DNA of 64,000 nt. Source: Mycoplasmopsis phocirhinis (GTDB lineage: Bacteria > Bacillota_I > Bacilli_A > Mycoplasmatales > Metamycoplasmataceae). The stretch covers positions 744,001 through 808,000 of the forward strand of contig NZ_CP034841.1 of the NCBI RefSeq assembly GCF_004216495.1. Reading direction: 5' to 3'. The translations under genes were made by a program, and so were the position numbers. Below the pieces are notes generated by a model. The model was not told the origin of the DNA, did not search any database, and was given only the letters and a program-made list of their open reading frames with translations. Below are positions 54,732-64,000 of the stretch, one piece after another. The first letter of the stretch is position 1; each line of letters opens with the position of its first letter.

Positions 54732-55739
54732 ATGAGTAATTTTGTTTTAAATCCAGACAAACAATTTATTTTAAAATCTGTAATTGATTTATATATCGAA
54801 ACAGGGCAGCCTGTTGGCTCATCAACACTAGTTGAACGTTTTAGTATTAAATTTTCAAGTGCAAAAGTTCGCTATATTATGAATGAACTTGAACAATTAG
54901 GTTATTTAGAAAAAACATATAGCTCAAGCGGTAGAGTTCCATCGATAAAGGGTTATAAATACTATGCTAATTATTTAGTTTTACACGATTCGTACTCATT
55001 AAGAGAAAAAATTAAAGATATTTTTGCCAATCGCCGAACAAATGTTGATGAAACAATTAAACAAGCTTGTAAAGTTATTTCAGATACTATTGGCTTAACA
55101 TTAATTACTAGTGAAACTAATGAAAATTCAACCCTGAAAAGTATTCAATTAGTACCATTAAGTGTTGATATGGCAACTATTGTTTTAGTTACATCTTTTG
55201 GCGAGGTTAGTCATAAAACAATTAATATTGATTTAACAAAAAGTGATATGGAAGATTTAAGGATCGCGATTCGTATTTTTAAAGAACGCTTAATTAATAT
55301 ACCGATTTTAAAATTAAGAGAAACAGCGGATAGTCTTGCCCCTATTTTAGCTACTCAAATAAAAAACTATGAATCCATTCTTGAAAGTATGGTTAATAAA
55401 GTTTTTGATTTTGAGTTGCAAAATAAAAATGTTGTCTATGGTAAAGATAAAATCGTTCTTGTAGACGAAATATCTCGCCGTGATCTTTCTAATATTTTGT
55501 ATTTAATTGAAAATCAATCAATTTGAAAAACAATTGAAGGTGATAAAACTGATGAAGATGCCACCTTAAAAATCTCGGTGCGCGATGATCATAGTTCTAT
55601 AATCACTAAAAAAATTGAGGGTAATGATAACAAAATTAGGGAAATAAGTTTAATTGGTTCAAATCGAATGAATTATCATAAATCAATCGCTGCAATTAAA
55701 TTACTTGAAGATTTAATTATAGATAAAGGAGAAAAATAA
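54732..55739 (+). CDS. hrcA: heat-inducible transcription repressor HrcA
   Basis: Winged-helix repressor of chaperone genes, 335 residues, which binds CIRCE and is kept active by chaperonin or DnaK systems. The N-terminal DNA-binding part reads LKSVIDLYIETGQPVGSSTLVERF...SSAKVRYIMNELEQLGYLEKTYSSSGRVPSIKGYKYY, very close to family consensus. A GAF-like dimerisation/effector domain follows. A CIRCE element just upstream shows autoregulation. The stop overlaps grpE ATG by one base. Confidence 0.97.
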
Positions 55740-56572
55740 TGAAAAATTTAGAATTAGGTTCAAAAATTAAAGTTGATGTTAAAGTTTTTAATGAGGGAAA
55801 AATTGTTAAACAATTGACAAAACGAAATTTTTTGCTAACTTTAGGACAAAATCAAATAGTTGCTGGCCTTGATGAAAAAATTATTGAAGCAGGCTGAAAA
55901 GAAAAATACACTATTCCGTACTTATTTCAAAACACTAATGATCAACAAATAGATGGCAAAACATTAAACATAGAAATTTTTAACTTAACTTTTAAAAAAC
56001 GCTTTTCAAAAAAAGAAAATAAAGAACAACTAAAAATATCTAATTTAACGGCCCAAATTGCTGAATTAAGTAAAATAAATTCACAATTAAAGCAAAAATT
56101 TGAAGTTTTAGAAGACATAAATAACGATTTAAAAGAAAAAATCCGTGAATTAAGTAATAAAATTGCCGAAAATAAAAGAATTACTGTACCAGATGAAGAA
56201 GTTAAAAAAATCAAACAATATGCTTTGCAAAAATTTTTCGAAGAATTTAGTAGTCCTTATTCAACTTTAAAAGCAGCGATTAATTCAGGCATTAATCTTG
56301 ATGATGTTAATGTTAAAACTTATGTTAAAGGTTTTGAAATGGTTTTAGGAATGGTCGAAAATGTTTTTACAACACACGGACTAAAAATAATAAAACCAAA
56401 TGTTGGAGATATTTTTGATCCAAATTTACAAAAGGCTATTGATTTTGTTATTGATAACGATAGGGAAACAAACACTATTGTAAAAGTTAGTTCAGATACA
56501 TATATGCTTTTTGATAGAGTTATTAAACCTGCTGTTGTTGTTTTAAGTAAAAAAGAACAATCTAATATTTAG
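55739..56572 (+). CDS. grpE: nucleotide exchange factor GrpE with N-terminal FKBP-like domain
   Basis: GrpE of 277 residues, exchanging ADP on DnaK. The C-terminal part (about 90-277) has the long coiled coil (SNLTAQIAELSKINSQLKQK) and the GrpE beta domain ending IVKVSSDTYMLFDRVIKPAVVVLS. Unusually, residues 1-85 are not disordered but follow the FKBP/trigger-factor PPIase pattern: GSKIKVDVKVFNEGK, LLTLGQNQIVAGLDEKIIEAGWKEKYTIP, GKTLNIEIFNL. This would put a peptide-binding module on the DnaK cofactor. In operon with hrcA (overlap TAATG) and under CIRCE. Confidence 0.88.
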
Positions 56573-56584
56573 GAAGTGTAAGTT

Positions 56585-57028
56585 ATGAAAAAAAATAACA
56601 ATCACATAAACAAATTTAAAACAGCTAGTAAAGATGCCTGAAGTTTAGTTAAAAAGAGCAACATGTTAATGCTTGCAATTGGTCTTTTGATTGGAACTTC
56701 GTTTAATACAGTTGTGCGTTCATTAGCAAATGATGTTATTTTGCCACCAATTGCTAAATTATTTGGTTTTAATCAACTTGAAAAATGAACTATCGGTGGC
56801 AATGTTTTAATTGGTAAATTTTTAGCAGCATTATTAGCTTTTATCATTGTTACTATTGTTATTTATTTAGCATTAATGATAATTTTTATGATTAAAGCAA
56901 CAATTGATTTTCGCAAATTATTGAATTTACAACAAAAACCAAAACCAGAACCTGAGCCAACAACCGAAGAATTGATTTTAGCTGAACTAAAAAAAATGAA
57001 TGAAAATTTTGAAAAAAAAGAAAGTTAA
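56585..57028 (+). CDS. mscL: large-conductance mechanosensitive channel MscL
   Basis: Pentameric tension-gated emergency valve, 147 residues. SNMLMLAIGLLIGTSFNTVVRSLANDVILPPIAKLFG is the pore helix TM1 region with the GxxIG packing motif. TM2 (about 85-107) and a C-terminal acidic helix LTEELILAELKKMNENF-type follow. TGA encodes Trp in the N-terminus and loop. AGGAAG lies upstream of ATG. It is 12 bases after grpE on the same strand and could be in the heat-shock operon. Confidence 0.92.
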
Positions 57029-57108
57029 AAACTCATATGCAGTTTTTAATATTTTTTTCCGTTTTTTTAGGTTCTTTATTAAGCAGCATATATTGATTGG
57101 GAGGTAAA

Positions 57109-57363
57109 ATGAAATATAAAATTAAAGAAATTCCAATTAAAGATCAGGTTAAAATTTATGGTGGTAGTGCTCTTTCAGTTTTTACAGCTGTTGCTCCTAT
57201 TGTAATATCTGGCATTAGTGCTATAGCAAGCGTGATTCGAATGTTTACATCTAAATCAGGTGAAAATAAAATAGGCACAAATTCAATAAAATGAAATAAT
57301 GAACCGGCAAAAGCAGTTGAAAACGTAATGAGTAAAACAAAAACAATTTATTTAAGTTATTAA
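57109..57363 (+). CDS. 84-residue peptide with double-glycine-type leader
   Basis: Small protein, not recognised. The start at 57109 has GGGAGG seven bases upstream. The first 19 residues, MKYKIKEIPIKDQVKIYGG, look like a double-glycine export leader (Gly at -1 and -2, Ile at -4 and -12; -7 is Gln, with Val at -6). They are followed by a hydrophobic, small-residue core (SALSVFTAVAPIVISG, then ISAIASVIRMF) as in class II bacteriocins, then a polar tail with one TGA-Trp. The frame is open further up to ATG 57037, but without a ribosome-binding site. Peptide secretion is a hypothesis. Confidence 0.6.
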
Positions 57364-57398
57364 ATAAACAAAATTATTTTATTTATGAACATATGTAA

Positions 57399-57404
57399 TA
57401 TAAT
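57399..57404 (+). promoter_or_regulatory. -10 box of rplU-rpmA
   Basis: TATAAT within TGTAATATAATTG; start expected near 57411. Confidence 0.6.
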
Positions 57405-57410
57405 TGTATC

Positions 57411-57490
57411 GTTACTTTTGTAACCATTCTGAACGGGTCTACAAGTATGTTTAACATCACCCTTAAGATGAGCCACAAAATTCAGGAGAT
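57411..57490 (+). promoter_or_regulatory. L21 leader candidate (5' UTR of rplU)
   Basis: GC-richer 5' UTR between the promoter and rplU with ACCATTCTGAACGGGTCTAC and a CTTAAGATGAG segment. Position and length match the ribosomal protein L21 leader of Firmicutes; sequence-level assignment is not certain. Confidence 0.5.
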
Positions 57491-57498
57491 TAATAGAT

Positions 57499-57798
57499 AT
57501 GTTCGCTATTATTGAAACTGGAGGCAAACAAATTTTAGTCAAAGAAGGACAAACTATCTTCATCGAAAAAATTGCCGGTGAAGAAGGGACAAAAGTTAAA
57601 TTTGACAAGGTTTTATTGGTTGGTGAAAAAATTGGCCAACCATATCTTGAAAAAGCATATGTTGAAGGAGAAATCCAAAAACAAGGCAAAAGCAAAAAAA
57701 TTATCGTTTACCGTCACAATGCCAAATCAACACACAAAAGAAAATTAGGACACCGTCAACCTTATACACGTGTTCTAATTAATAAAATTGTAGGATAA
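57499..57798 (+). CDS. rplU: 50S ribosomal protein L21
   Basis: Protein bL21 of 99 residues. [30 protein letters not shown] and [21 protein letters not shown] (the basic L21 signature) are present. CAGGAG lies before ATG. rpmA follows after seven bases. The ysxB/prp protease gene that lies between them in Firmicutes is absent, matching an L27 that needs no trimming. Confidence 0.97.
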   Translation: MFAIIETGGKQILVKEGQTIFIEKIAGEEGTKVKFDKVLLVGEKIGQPYLEKAYVEGEIQKQGKSKKIIVYRHNAKSTHKRKLGHRQPYTRVLINKIVG

Positions 57799-57805
57799 TT
57801 TAGAA

Positions 57806-58081
57806 ATGGCACACACGAAAGCTGGTGGTTCCACTAAAAACGGTCGTGATAGTCGCGGCCAAAGACTTGGTATTAAATTAGGTGATGGTCAATTCTGTAC
57901 AGCAGGTTCAATTATTTTCCGTCAAAGAGGAACAAAAATTTTTCCTGGCACAAATGCCGGAATTGGTAAAGACGATACAATTTATGCTTTAATTACAGGA
58001 TACGTTAAATTTGAAAAACGTAGAAACCGTACATATGCCTCAGTATATGAAGAGAGAGTTGTAACTCCAAAAAACAAATAA
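57806..58081 (+). CDS. rpmA: 50S ribosomal protein L27
   Basis: Protein bL27 of 91 residues. Its N-terminal tail reaches the peptidyl-transferase centre. [31 protein letters not shown] is the mature-type N-terminus with no Prp-cleaved extension; [21 protein letters not shown] follows. Second gene of rplU-rpmA, then a terminator. Confidence 0.97.
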   Translation: MAHTKAGGSTKNGRDSRGQRLGIKLGDGQFCTAGSIIFRQRGTKIFPGTNAGIGKDDTIYALITGYVKFEKRRNRTYASVYEERVVTPKNK

Positions 58082-58082
58082 T

Positions 58083-58108
58083 AAAAACCAGCAGTTTGCT
58101 GGTTTTTT
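58083..58108 (+). terminator. terminator of rplU-rpmA
   Basis: AAAAACCAGCA / TGCTGGTTTTT, 11-bp stem with GTT loop, followed by TATTT. Confidence 0.8.
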
Positions 58109-58188
58109 ATTTGATTTATTAAGAATTGATAAAAAAGTTCTTTTTTTAATTCTATTGTGCACAAATATTTATAAATATTGGAGGTAAA

Positions 58189-58920
58189 ATGAATGAGTTA
58201 TTAGTTTATTTTTCATATATTAATCGTGGCGATAATTATAAAATATTTAAAGATTTAGTTAATAAAAAACGCGTTGGAGAATCACATATCCAACAAGTAT
58301 TAAACAATTTAAAAAAAGAGCAAATTAATTTTATTACTGTCTTTGATGATCAATACCCAAAAGCATTAAAAATGTTAAAATATGCTCCATATGTAATTTA
58401 TTACAAAGGAAATTTAGATATTTTAAATAAAAATTTAATTTGTTTAACAGCAGACATAAAAAATTCAAACATAACTAAATTTATTGATAAAAGCATAGAA
58501 AATTTTAACAAAAATTTTAGTTTAATAACCACTGATTTTAGCGAAATAGATCGTGAAATAAGCAAGTATTTTCGTCAAAACAATAACTATATTGTGCATG
58601 TTTTAGCAAGTGGACATTCATTCTTAAATTCAAGCATTGACATTAAAAATGAATTATATATAAGTCAATATCCTCCACAAGTTAATCCTAAATTACAAAG
58701 ATTTAAAGAAAGAAATGTTATAACAGCAGCAATTGCTAAATATTTAGTTATATATGGTTCAAAACAAGGTTCTGGAATAATAAATTTAGCGACATATTTT
58801 AATGATTTTGGTAAAAATGTTTATTGTTATCCAAGTTTAAATTTAGAAGATGGCAATAATTTTTTACTTAAAAATGGTGCAAATTTAATCACTCATGTAG
58901 CTGATGTGATAAATTATTAA
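58189..58920 (+). CDS. reduced DprA/Smf-like DNA processing protein
   Basis: Protein of 243 residues related to DprA, which loads RecA on incoming single-stranded DNA. The start of the Rossmann region is YPKALKMLKYAPYVIYYKGNL. The best-conserved part is near the end: FKERNVITAAIAKYLVIYGSKQGSGIINLATYFNDFGKNVYCYP (family RNRIIAGLS...SGSLITA..A...GR.V.AVPG) and NNFLLKNGANLI. The nucleotide-fold GSR and SGxAxGID motifs of the centre are eroded, and the protein is about 50 residues short. GGAGG precedes ATG. It may be a remnant or an altered DNA-binding factor. Confidence 0.8.
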   Translation: MNELLVYFSYINRGDNYKIFKDLVNKKRVGESHIQQVLNNLKKEQINFITVFDDQYPKALKMLKYAPYVIYYKGNLDILNKNLICLTADIKNSNITKFIDKSIENFNKNFSLITTDFSEIDREISKYFRQNNNYIVHVLASGHSFLNSSIDIKNELYISQYPPQVNPKLQRFKERNVITAAIAKYLVIYGSKQGSGIINLATYFNDFGKNVYCYPSLNLEDGNNFLLKNGANLITHVADVINY

Positions 58921-59001
58921 ATGAATAAAAATATTGAATTTATTGAACGAAAATAAACATTTTTAATATTAAAATCTACATACTAAAAAAATAAATTTAT
59001 T

Positions 59002-59013
59002 TATAATATCTCT
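59002..59013 (+). promoter_or_regulatory. -10 box six bases before ATG (leaderless start)
   Basis: TATAAT at 59002-59007, six bases, ATG 59014; no Shine-Dalgarno. Confidence 0.65.
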
Positions 59014-60210
59014 ATGAATTTTCAAGACAAAAAAAATAAAAAAACTGAACCACTTGCAGTGCGCAAAGTAAATCAAAAAATTAGGGAATTTAAAATGGGT
59101 TCGTATGCCTACGATTTTGAAAACCCACACGAAAAAGAAGTAATGCATAAACATAAATTACAGTATATTCTACGAACTTTTTATATGTTTTTAGTTGCAA
59201 TTTTATTCAATTTTGGTGTAATTGTGTTTTTACAAAAATCTGAAACTATTCCATCTGGTCTTTCTGGTATACCGATGTTAATTACCCTAGTTTGAACTAA
59301 ATTAAAACCATATTTTGCAGTATTATATTTGGTATCGAATATTCCCTTATTTTTAATTTTTTGACGTAAAACTAAATTATCCTTCAGTTTACATACATTA
59401 GAATTTATGCTTTTTCAAATTGTAATAAATTTTTTATTAACTATAGGTGGAGAAAATTCTGTTGCTGCGTGGTCACAAAAGGTATTTAATATCGCACCGG
59501 GTTGAGAACAAGTTATTGAGGTTATAGACAAAAATAATGGCACAAAACAATTATTTGAAAATTCGATTACATGACCAATTTTAGCGAATGGTTTAATTGG
59601 TTCGGTTTTTGTAGGAGTTTCAATTTCGCTTGCTTGAAAATTTGGTGGTTCAACAGGAGGTACTGATATCATTGCTTATTATTTTTCAACCAAAAAACAA
59701 AAAAGCGTGAGTTGAATGTTATCAGTATTTGCTATAGGCTCAACAATAATTTTTCTAATTATTTTTTCGTTTGCTCGCAGACATCTTCCAACTGCTAAAA
59801 TAATATATTTAGCTGACGGTACTCAACATTATCAAATGATTAATCAACGAGTGGTTATTGGTATGCGTGAATTAACTACTTTTGTTTATATTATTGTTGT
59901 TAATGGTTTAATTTCAGTTTTATATCCAAAATATAAAAAAGTTAATGTTGAGATTTCATGTGGCACATCATTTGCGCGCATTATTGAATATTTTAAAGAA
60001 ATTAAATACTGACATGCTTATTCAATTTTTACTACCCAAAGTGGTTATACGGGTGAAAAAGTTTATAAAATCAATACAACAATGTTGCTTTTAGAAACAA
60101 AAAATATTATTAAAGATTTAAGAGCAATTGACCAAAAAGTTTGAATTAGTATTAAGCCTACATACCAAATTCATGGAAGTTTTAATACTCATTATGTTGA
60201 TCAAAACTAA
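59014..60210 (+). CDS. YitT/DUF2179-type membrane protein
   Basis: Membrane protein of 398 residues. After a charged 50-residue cytoplasmic N-terminus come about six transmembrane helices typical of the YitT family (FNFGVIVFLQKSETIPSGLSGIP, SLAWKFGGSTGGTDIIAYYFS, the latter the family's hallmark GGSTGGTDI). A C-terminal soluble DUF2179 domain follows (about 320-398, ISCGTSFARIIEYFKEIKYW, TTMLLLETKNIIKDL). Transport substrate unknown. Predicted leaderless mRNA; terminator after the stop is shared with smc. Confidence 0.88.
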
Positions 60211-60219
60211 TTAAATTTT

Positions 60220-60250
60220 AAAACATCATAGATCACCTATGATGTTTTAA
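60220..60250. terminator. bidirectional terminator between YitT gene and smc
   Basis: AAAACATCATAG / CTATGATGTTTT, 12-bp stem with ATCAC loop, T-rich on both sides. Confidence 0.75.
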
Positions 60251-60261
60251 ATAAATCATTA

Positions 60262-63231
60262 TTAAATATCTTCGTCCATTTCTTTTTGCTCATCTGCCAC
60301 TAATTTTTTAGCATCGGCTAATTGTAAGCTAAAAAATGTTGTAACACCACGATTTTGCATTGTAGCCCCAAACAAAGAATCAACTCGCGACATTGTACCA
60401 TGGCGGTGTGTAATAACTAAAAATTGTGTTTTAGCCTTCAATTCTTGTAAATATTCGGCATATCTAACAACATTAGCCTCATCTAAAGCAGCTTCAACTT
60501 CATCTAAAATACATAAAGGTAAAGGTCTTGCTTTTAAAATGCCAAATAATAATGAAATTGCTATTAGTGATTTTTCACCACCTGAAAATAATTTGATGTT
60601 GGCGATATTTTTACCAGGAGGTTGAGCTTTAATTTCAATTCCTGATTCTAAAATGTCGTTAGGATCGCTTCAATATAATTCAGCTTTACCACCACCCAAC
60701 ATTGTCGCAAAAACATCATTAAATGGTGCGTTAACATCATCAACAATGCTAGTTAGTCGCGAAATAATTATTTTATCATTTTCGGCAATTGATTTTTCAA
60801 TTTTATGTTTAGCTTCGCTTAATTCGGCAAAACTTTTACTAAAATTATTAAATCTTTCTTCTTCTTCAATTAATGCCTCAAGCGATTCAATATTAACATT
60901 CCCTAATTTATCAATTTCTTCGCGTAAATCACGCACAATTTCTTCAGCCTGTTCGCGTGGTAATTCTAAATGATAATTTTGTGAGGCAGATTCAAAAGTC
61001 ATTTTGTATTGTGCAGCTAATCGTTCACGTGATTGATCTAATAATAATTTTGAACGATCTTTTTCACTCAATTTATTTGCATATGATAAAACTAATTGGT
61101 TAAGTGTTGAAGAATAATCATTGCGTGTTAAGTTTGTTTGTTCAATGTCGTTATTAAGCAATTTAATTCTCTGAGCTTTTGCACTTAATTCAGATTCAAG
61201 AGTAATTTTTTTAGTATTTAAAATTTCCAAATCATTTTGCGCACTTTTGGTGTTTTCTTTATTTTGATTATTGAAAGATTGAATTTGGGCGTTTAGATTG
61301 TTAAGTTTAATTTCAAAGCTATCTAAAGCGTTTTGTTCGTTAGTTTTTTTAGAAATTAAAGTTGAAATTTGGCTTTGTAACGATGAGTCTAATTCGTAAG
61401 ATTGTTTACGTGAATTTTCAACCTCGTGTAATTTAGTTAAAATTAATTGAATTTGAGCATTAATTCCGGGAATTAAACCTTGTAATTCTTTAATTTTTTC
61501 ATCAAAACCTAATAAACTTTGTGTTTTGTCCTTAGCACCACCAACAATTACACCGCCCGGTCTAATAGTATCACCATCCATAGTAACAATCATATAACGA
61601 CGTTCTAATATATTAGCAATTTTATTGGCTTGATCAATATCAGAAGCAACTATAACATTACCTAGTAAGAATTTTTTAAGAATATCAAATTCGCTTGAAG
61701 TGGTGACTAAATCAGCCGCGATTGCGACAAAACCAGGATGACCTTGAATACCTAATAAATGATCATCGCGCACATATTTGGCTTGTATTGAGCTTAGAGG
61801 AATAAATGTTGCTCTTCCACCGTCATTTTGTTTTAAGAAATTAACTGCTTTAACCGCAGTTTCAGATTTATCTACAACAATATGTTGAGTTGCGTTTGCT
61901 AAAACTGTGTCAATTGCACGAATATATTGATTGTCAATTTTGATTAAATCAGCTACTGTACCTTTTAAAGGTTTACCAAAAAAAGTTTTATTTTCTAAAA
62001 TTGTTCTAGTACCCTTAAATAATAAAGTATTAGATTCTTTTTGTTGTTCTAAAACTTGTAAATGTGTACGAATTTTAGTTAAATCATTTTCTTTTTTATT
62101 TTTTTGGATATTCAATAGACTTATTGCTTCTTCGGCTTTTTTAAGTGCTGCCCGGTTTTCGCTAGTACGAATACTCAAAACTTGGATTTGTCTATCTACT
62201 TGTTGGATATTTTTGGTGTGAGCCTGAGCTAATTTTTGATAGGCCGCTATTCTTTCTTCATTACTTGCACTAATTTCACCCTGAGCAATTAAACGCTCAC
62301 GAGCCGTTTCTTCTTTGAGTACCAGTTCAATATTACGTAATCTCTCGTTAATTTGTTTTAATTCTGTGTCTAATTCTTCGTATTGTTTTTGAGCTTCAAT
62401 TCTAAAACTTGTACTTTGGCTAATTTTAGTTTCACATTCTTTAATTCTTTCGTCTAAATTACTTTTTGTTTCTTGAACACCATCTAATTCTTGTGAAAGA
62501 GATTCGTATTTTTGACCAAAAGTTTTGATGTTATCAACCAGCAAACCAATTTCAACTTGTTTTAATTCGTCGCTTTTAGCGATAAAAATTTTGGCTTTTT
62601 CAGCTTGTTTTCGTAGCGGAATTAATTTACGCTCAATTTCTTTAATCCGAATGTCAATTTTTTCTAAACCTTCTTGAGTACGAGCTAACTTGGTTAAAGC
62701 CTCTTTTTTTCGAAATTTATATTTAGATACACCAGCTGCTTCTTCAAATATCGCTTTACGCTGTTCGGGTGTAGATTGAGCAATATCTGAAACTGTCCCT
62801 TGTGAAATTATTGCTAAACTCGATTTACCAATTCCAGATTCCATTGCAATTTCTAGAATATCTTTTTGACGACATTCTTCACCATTTATATAGTATTTAT
62901 TTGAACCATTACCACGTTCTAAAACACGTGAGATTGTGAAAATTTCGTGTGGTATTGAATTATTTGCTTCTTTGTTGTCGAATGTTAAAGTAACTTCGGC
63001 CTTATTCATTGCTTTGGCTGTCGCCGATCCTTGAAAAATAACATCATCCATTTTATCACCACGAAGTTCTTTAGCACTTCGCTCACCTAACACTCAACGA
63101 ATCGCGTCATTAATATTTGACTTACCCGAACCGTTAGGGCCAACAATACCTGCTACTCCTCCATCAAAACTAAGAGCAATGGGATCAGCAAATGATTTAA
63201 AACCATGAGCTTCTACTTTTATTAATTTCAT
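60262..63231 (-). CDS. smc: chromosome segregation ATPase SMC
   Basis: Condensin ATPase of 989 residues. The N-terminal head has KVEAHGFKSFADPIAL and Walker A GIVGPNGSGKSNINDAIRW (TGA-Trp). A first coiled coil follows, then the hinge (about 485-640, with YIRAIDTVLANATQHIVV and MDGDTIRPGGVIVGGA), the returning coil, and the C-terminal head with signature IKLFSGGEKSLIAISLLF and Walker B CILDEVEAALDEAN. The coils are shorter than the usual 1150-1190 residue SMC. GGAGGAAAA precedes ATG. It is 36 bases downstream of rnc on the same strand, an order common in Firmicutes. Confidence 0.96.
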
Positions 63232-63267
63232 TTTTCCTCCCCAATTATTATTTATATTATATTGATA

Positions 63268-63957
63268 TTATTCAGTGTTGGCAAGTTTTGTTAATGCGTC
63301 TTTTGCGGCATTTTCTTCAGCTTGTAGTTTGTTTTTGCCATAACCCTCGCCAAATATTTGGCTATCATGCATTGCTTTTGAATGAAATTTATTTTCTAAC
63401 ATTGTGGTTTCATAAGTGACTGAAGTGCGAGAAAATGACTGGATATATTCTTGGAATAATGTTTTTGAATCTTTAAGTTGATTTTGATTTATTTCAATTT
63501 TGAAAAGAGTTTGTTGTAAGAAAGTATTAACTTTTTGGATGCCTTGGTCTAAATATAAAGCCCCAACAAAAGATTCAAAGATATCAGCTCCCACTTTTTC
63601 TGAACGCATAATTTCTTGGTGCATCAAACCTGGCCCTGTCAGGAGAAATTTTTTTAAACCCAATTGCGTACTCAAGGCGTTTAAACTTTTAGTTGAGACT
63701 AATTTTGAGCGCATTAAGGTTAAATTACCAGCGTTAGACTGGTTGTATTTTGAATATAAAAATCTCGAACTAAGAAATTGTAAAATTGAATCACCAAGAA
63801 ATTCTAAACTTTGATAATCAATTGCGTCCGGTGCTGATTTAGAACTCTTTTTAAAACTAGGATGGGTAAATGCTGCTGCGTAATCTGAAAATTTTTTGTA
63901 GTTAATATCATATGTTTTTAAAAACAAAATAAAATCTTCAATATATTTTTTATTCAT
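63268..63957 (-). CDS. rnc: ribonuclease III
   Basis: Double-strand-specific endoribonuclease of 229 residues, processing rRNA precursors. The catalytic signature is present as QSLEFLGDSILQFLSSRFLY (about 48-67), with KVGADIFESFVGALYLDQG carrying the second acidic pair. The C-terminal dsRNA-binding domain starts KTLFQEYIQS and ends ENAAKDALTKLA. Its ATG is embedded in the end of the preceding gene. Confidence 0.96.
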   Translation of the reverse strand: MNKKYIEDFILFLKTYDINYKKFSDYAAAFTHPSFKKSSKSAPDAIDYQSLEFLGDSILQFLSSRFLYSKYNQSNAGNLTLMRSKLVSTKSLNALSTQLGLKKFLLTGPGLMHQEIMRSEKVGADIFESFVGALYLDQGIQKVNTFLQQTLFKIEINQNQLKDSKTLFQEYIQSFSRTSVTYETTMLENKFHSKAMHDSQIFGEGYGKNKLQAEENAAKDALTKLANTE

Positions 63958-64000
63958 TTTTACTCTCTAATGTAGATTTAACTTTTTGTAAAACCTCGCC
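63950..64000 (-). CDS. C-terminal end of the gene upstream of rnc (partial)
   Basis: Only the last 16 residues, GEVLQKVKSTLESKNE, are inside the window; the stop overlaps the rnc start by eight bases. In many Firmicutes and mollicutes plsX precedes rnc, so plsX is a guess from gene order; the tail itself does not identify it. Confidence 0.5.
   Translation of the reverse strand, partial: GEVLQKVKSTLESKNE

Noticed and set aside
57037-57108. Upstream ATG that would give the double-glycine peptide a hydrophobic signal sequence (MQFLIFFSVFLGSLLSSIYW)
   Set aside because: No ribosome-binding site before it, whereas GGGAGG precedes ATG 57109. Kept as a weaker alternative only.

Overview
This window comes from a mollicute of the Mycoplasma type. 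It is AT-rich and packed with short-spaced genes, and UGA must be read as tryptophan. In almost every long gene (polC, ftsY, secDF, ileS, eno, gltX, smc) in-frame TGA falls at conserved Trp positions, and reading through it restores full-length proteins. There is no sign of cell-wall synthesis, and most content is informational housekeeping. The gene set (SecDF fusion, p37/p29/p69-type transporter, sirtuin-lipoylation operon) suggests a Mycoplasma sensu lato, possibly of the hominis/synoviae/pulmonis side. The species cannot be fixed from this sequence.

Layout. 1-5000: 3' part of polC, two half-size chromate-transporter genes, rpmG. 5100-6400: ylxM and ftsY. 6600-9700: a DUF402 protein, two small membrane proteins and a catalytically dead RNase J paralogue. 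9740-12020: a YwaF-like membrane protein and ffh. 12030-15100: GNAT acetyltransferase, a PC4/YdbC-like protein and the tRNA t6A genes tsaD-tsaB-tsaE. 15200-16260: L10 leader, rplJ, rplL. 16330-20750: tRNA-Gly, mnmE, tatD, rsmA, a membrane protein, gpsA. 20830-21810: eight tRNA genes in four transcription units. 22000-26430: a small ORF, ruvA-ruvB, secDF. 26440-29010: truB, a HAD phosphatase, a RibF-like FAD synthase. 29080-33480: luciferase-like oxidoreductase, GcvH-like protein, class-M sirtuin, lipoate ligase and old-yellow-enzyme homologue in one tight operon. 33580-37000: ileS-lspA. 37300-41410 (minus): eno, and an EzrA-like coiled-coil gene overlapping thiI. 41490-43310: rpmF, a structured leader with metK, a 36-aa basic peptide. 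43340-45140: gltX and a small protein. 45210-49145 (minus): thiamine-type ABC transporter behind a TPP riboswitch. 49330-53570: gyrA and a degenerate phosphohexomutase-like gene. 53800-57030: rpsD, rpmE, CIRCE-hrcA-grpE, mscL. 57100-58920: a double-glycine-leader-like peptide, rplU-rpmA, a reduced DprA. 59000-64000: YitT-like protein, smc, rnc and the tail of an upstream gene.

How the genes work together. Translation and tRNA maturation dominate (tsaBDE, mnmE, truB, thiI, rsmA, nine tRNAs, gltX, ileS, six ribosomal protein genes), followed by co-translational membrane targeting (ffh, ftsY, ylxM, secDF, lspA). The most distinctive metabolic unit is the 29-33 kb operon. It combines a lipoyl carrier, its ligase, an ADP-ribosylating sirtuin and two flavin oxidoreductases, but has no macrodomain eraser in place.

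Several proteins look like decayed or repurposed relatives of known enzymes: the RNase J paralogue, the phosphohexomutase-like protein, the old-yellow-enzyme homologue, the riboflavin-kinase half of RibF and the PHP domain of PolC. Two DNA-level patterns also stand out. Five genes without a ribosome-binding site carry a -10 box exactly six bases before ATG, which predicts leaderless mRNAs. Each of the five tRNA units ends in the same TTTGT...CACC trailer, in four cases followed by a clear terminator.
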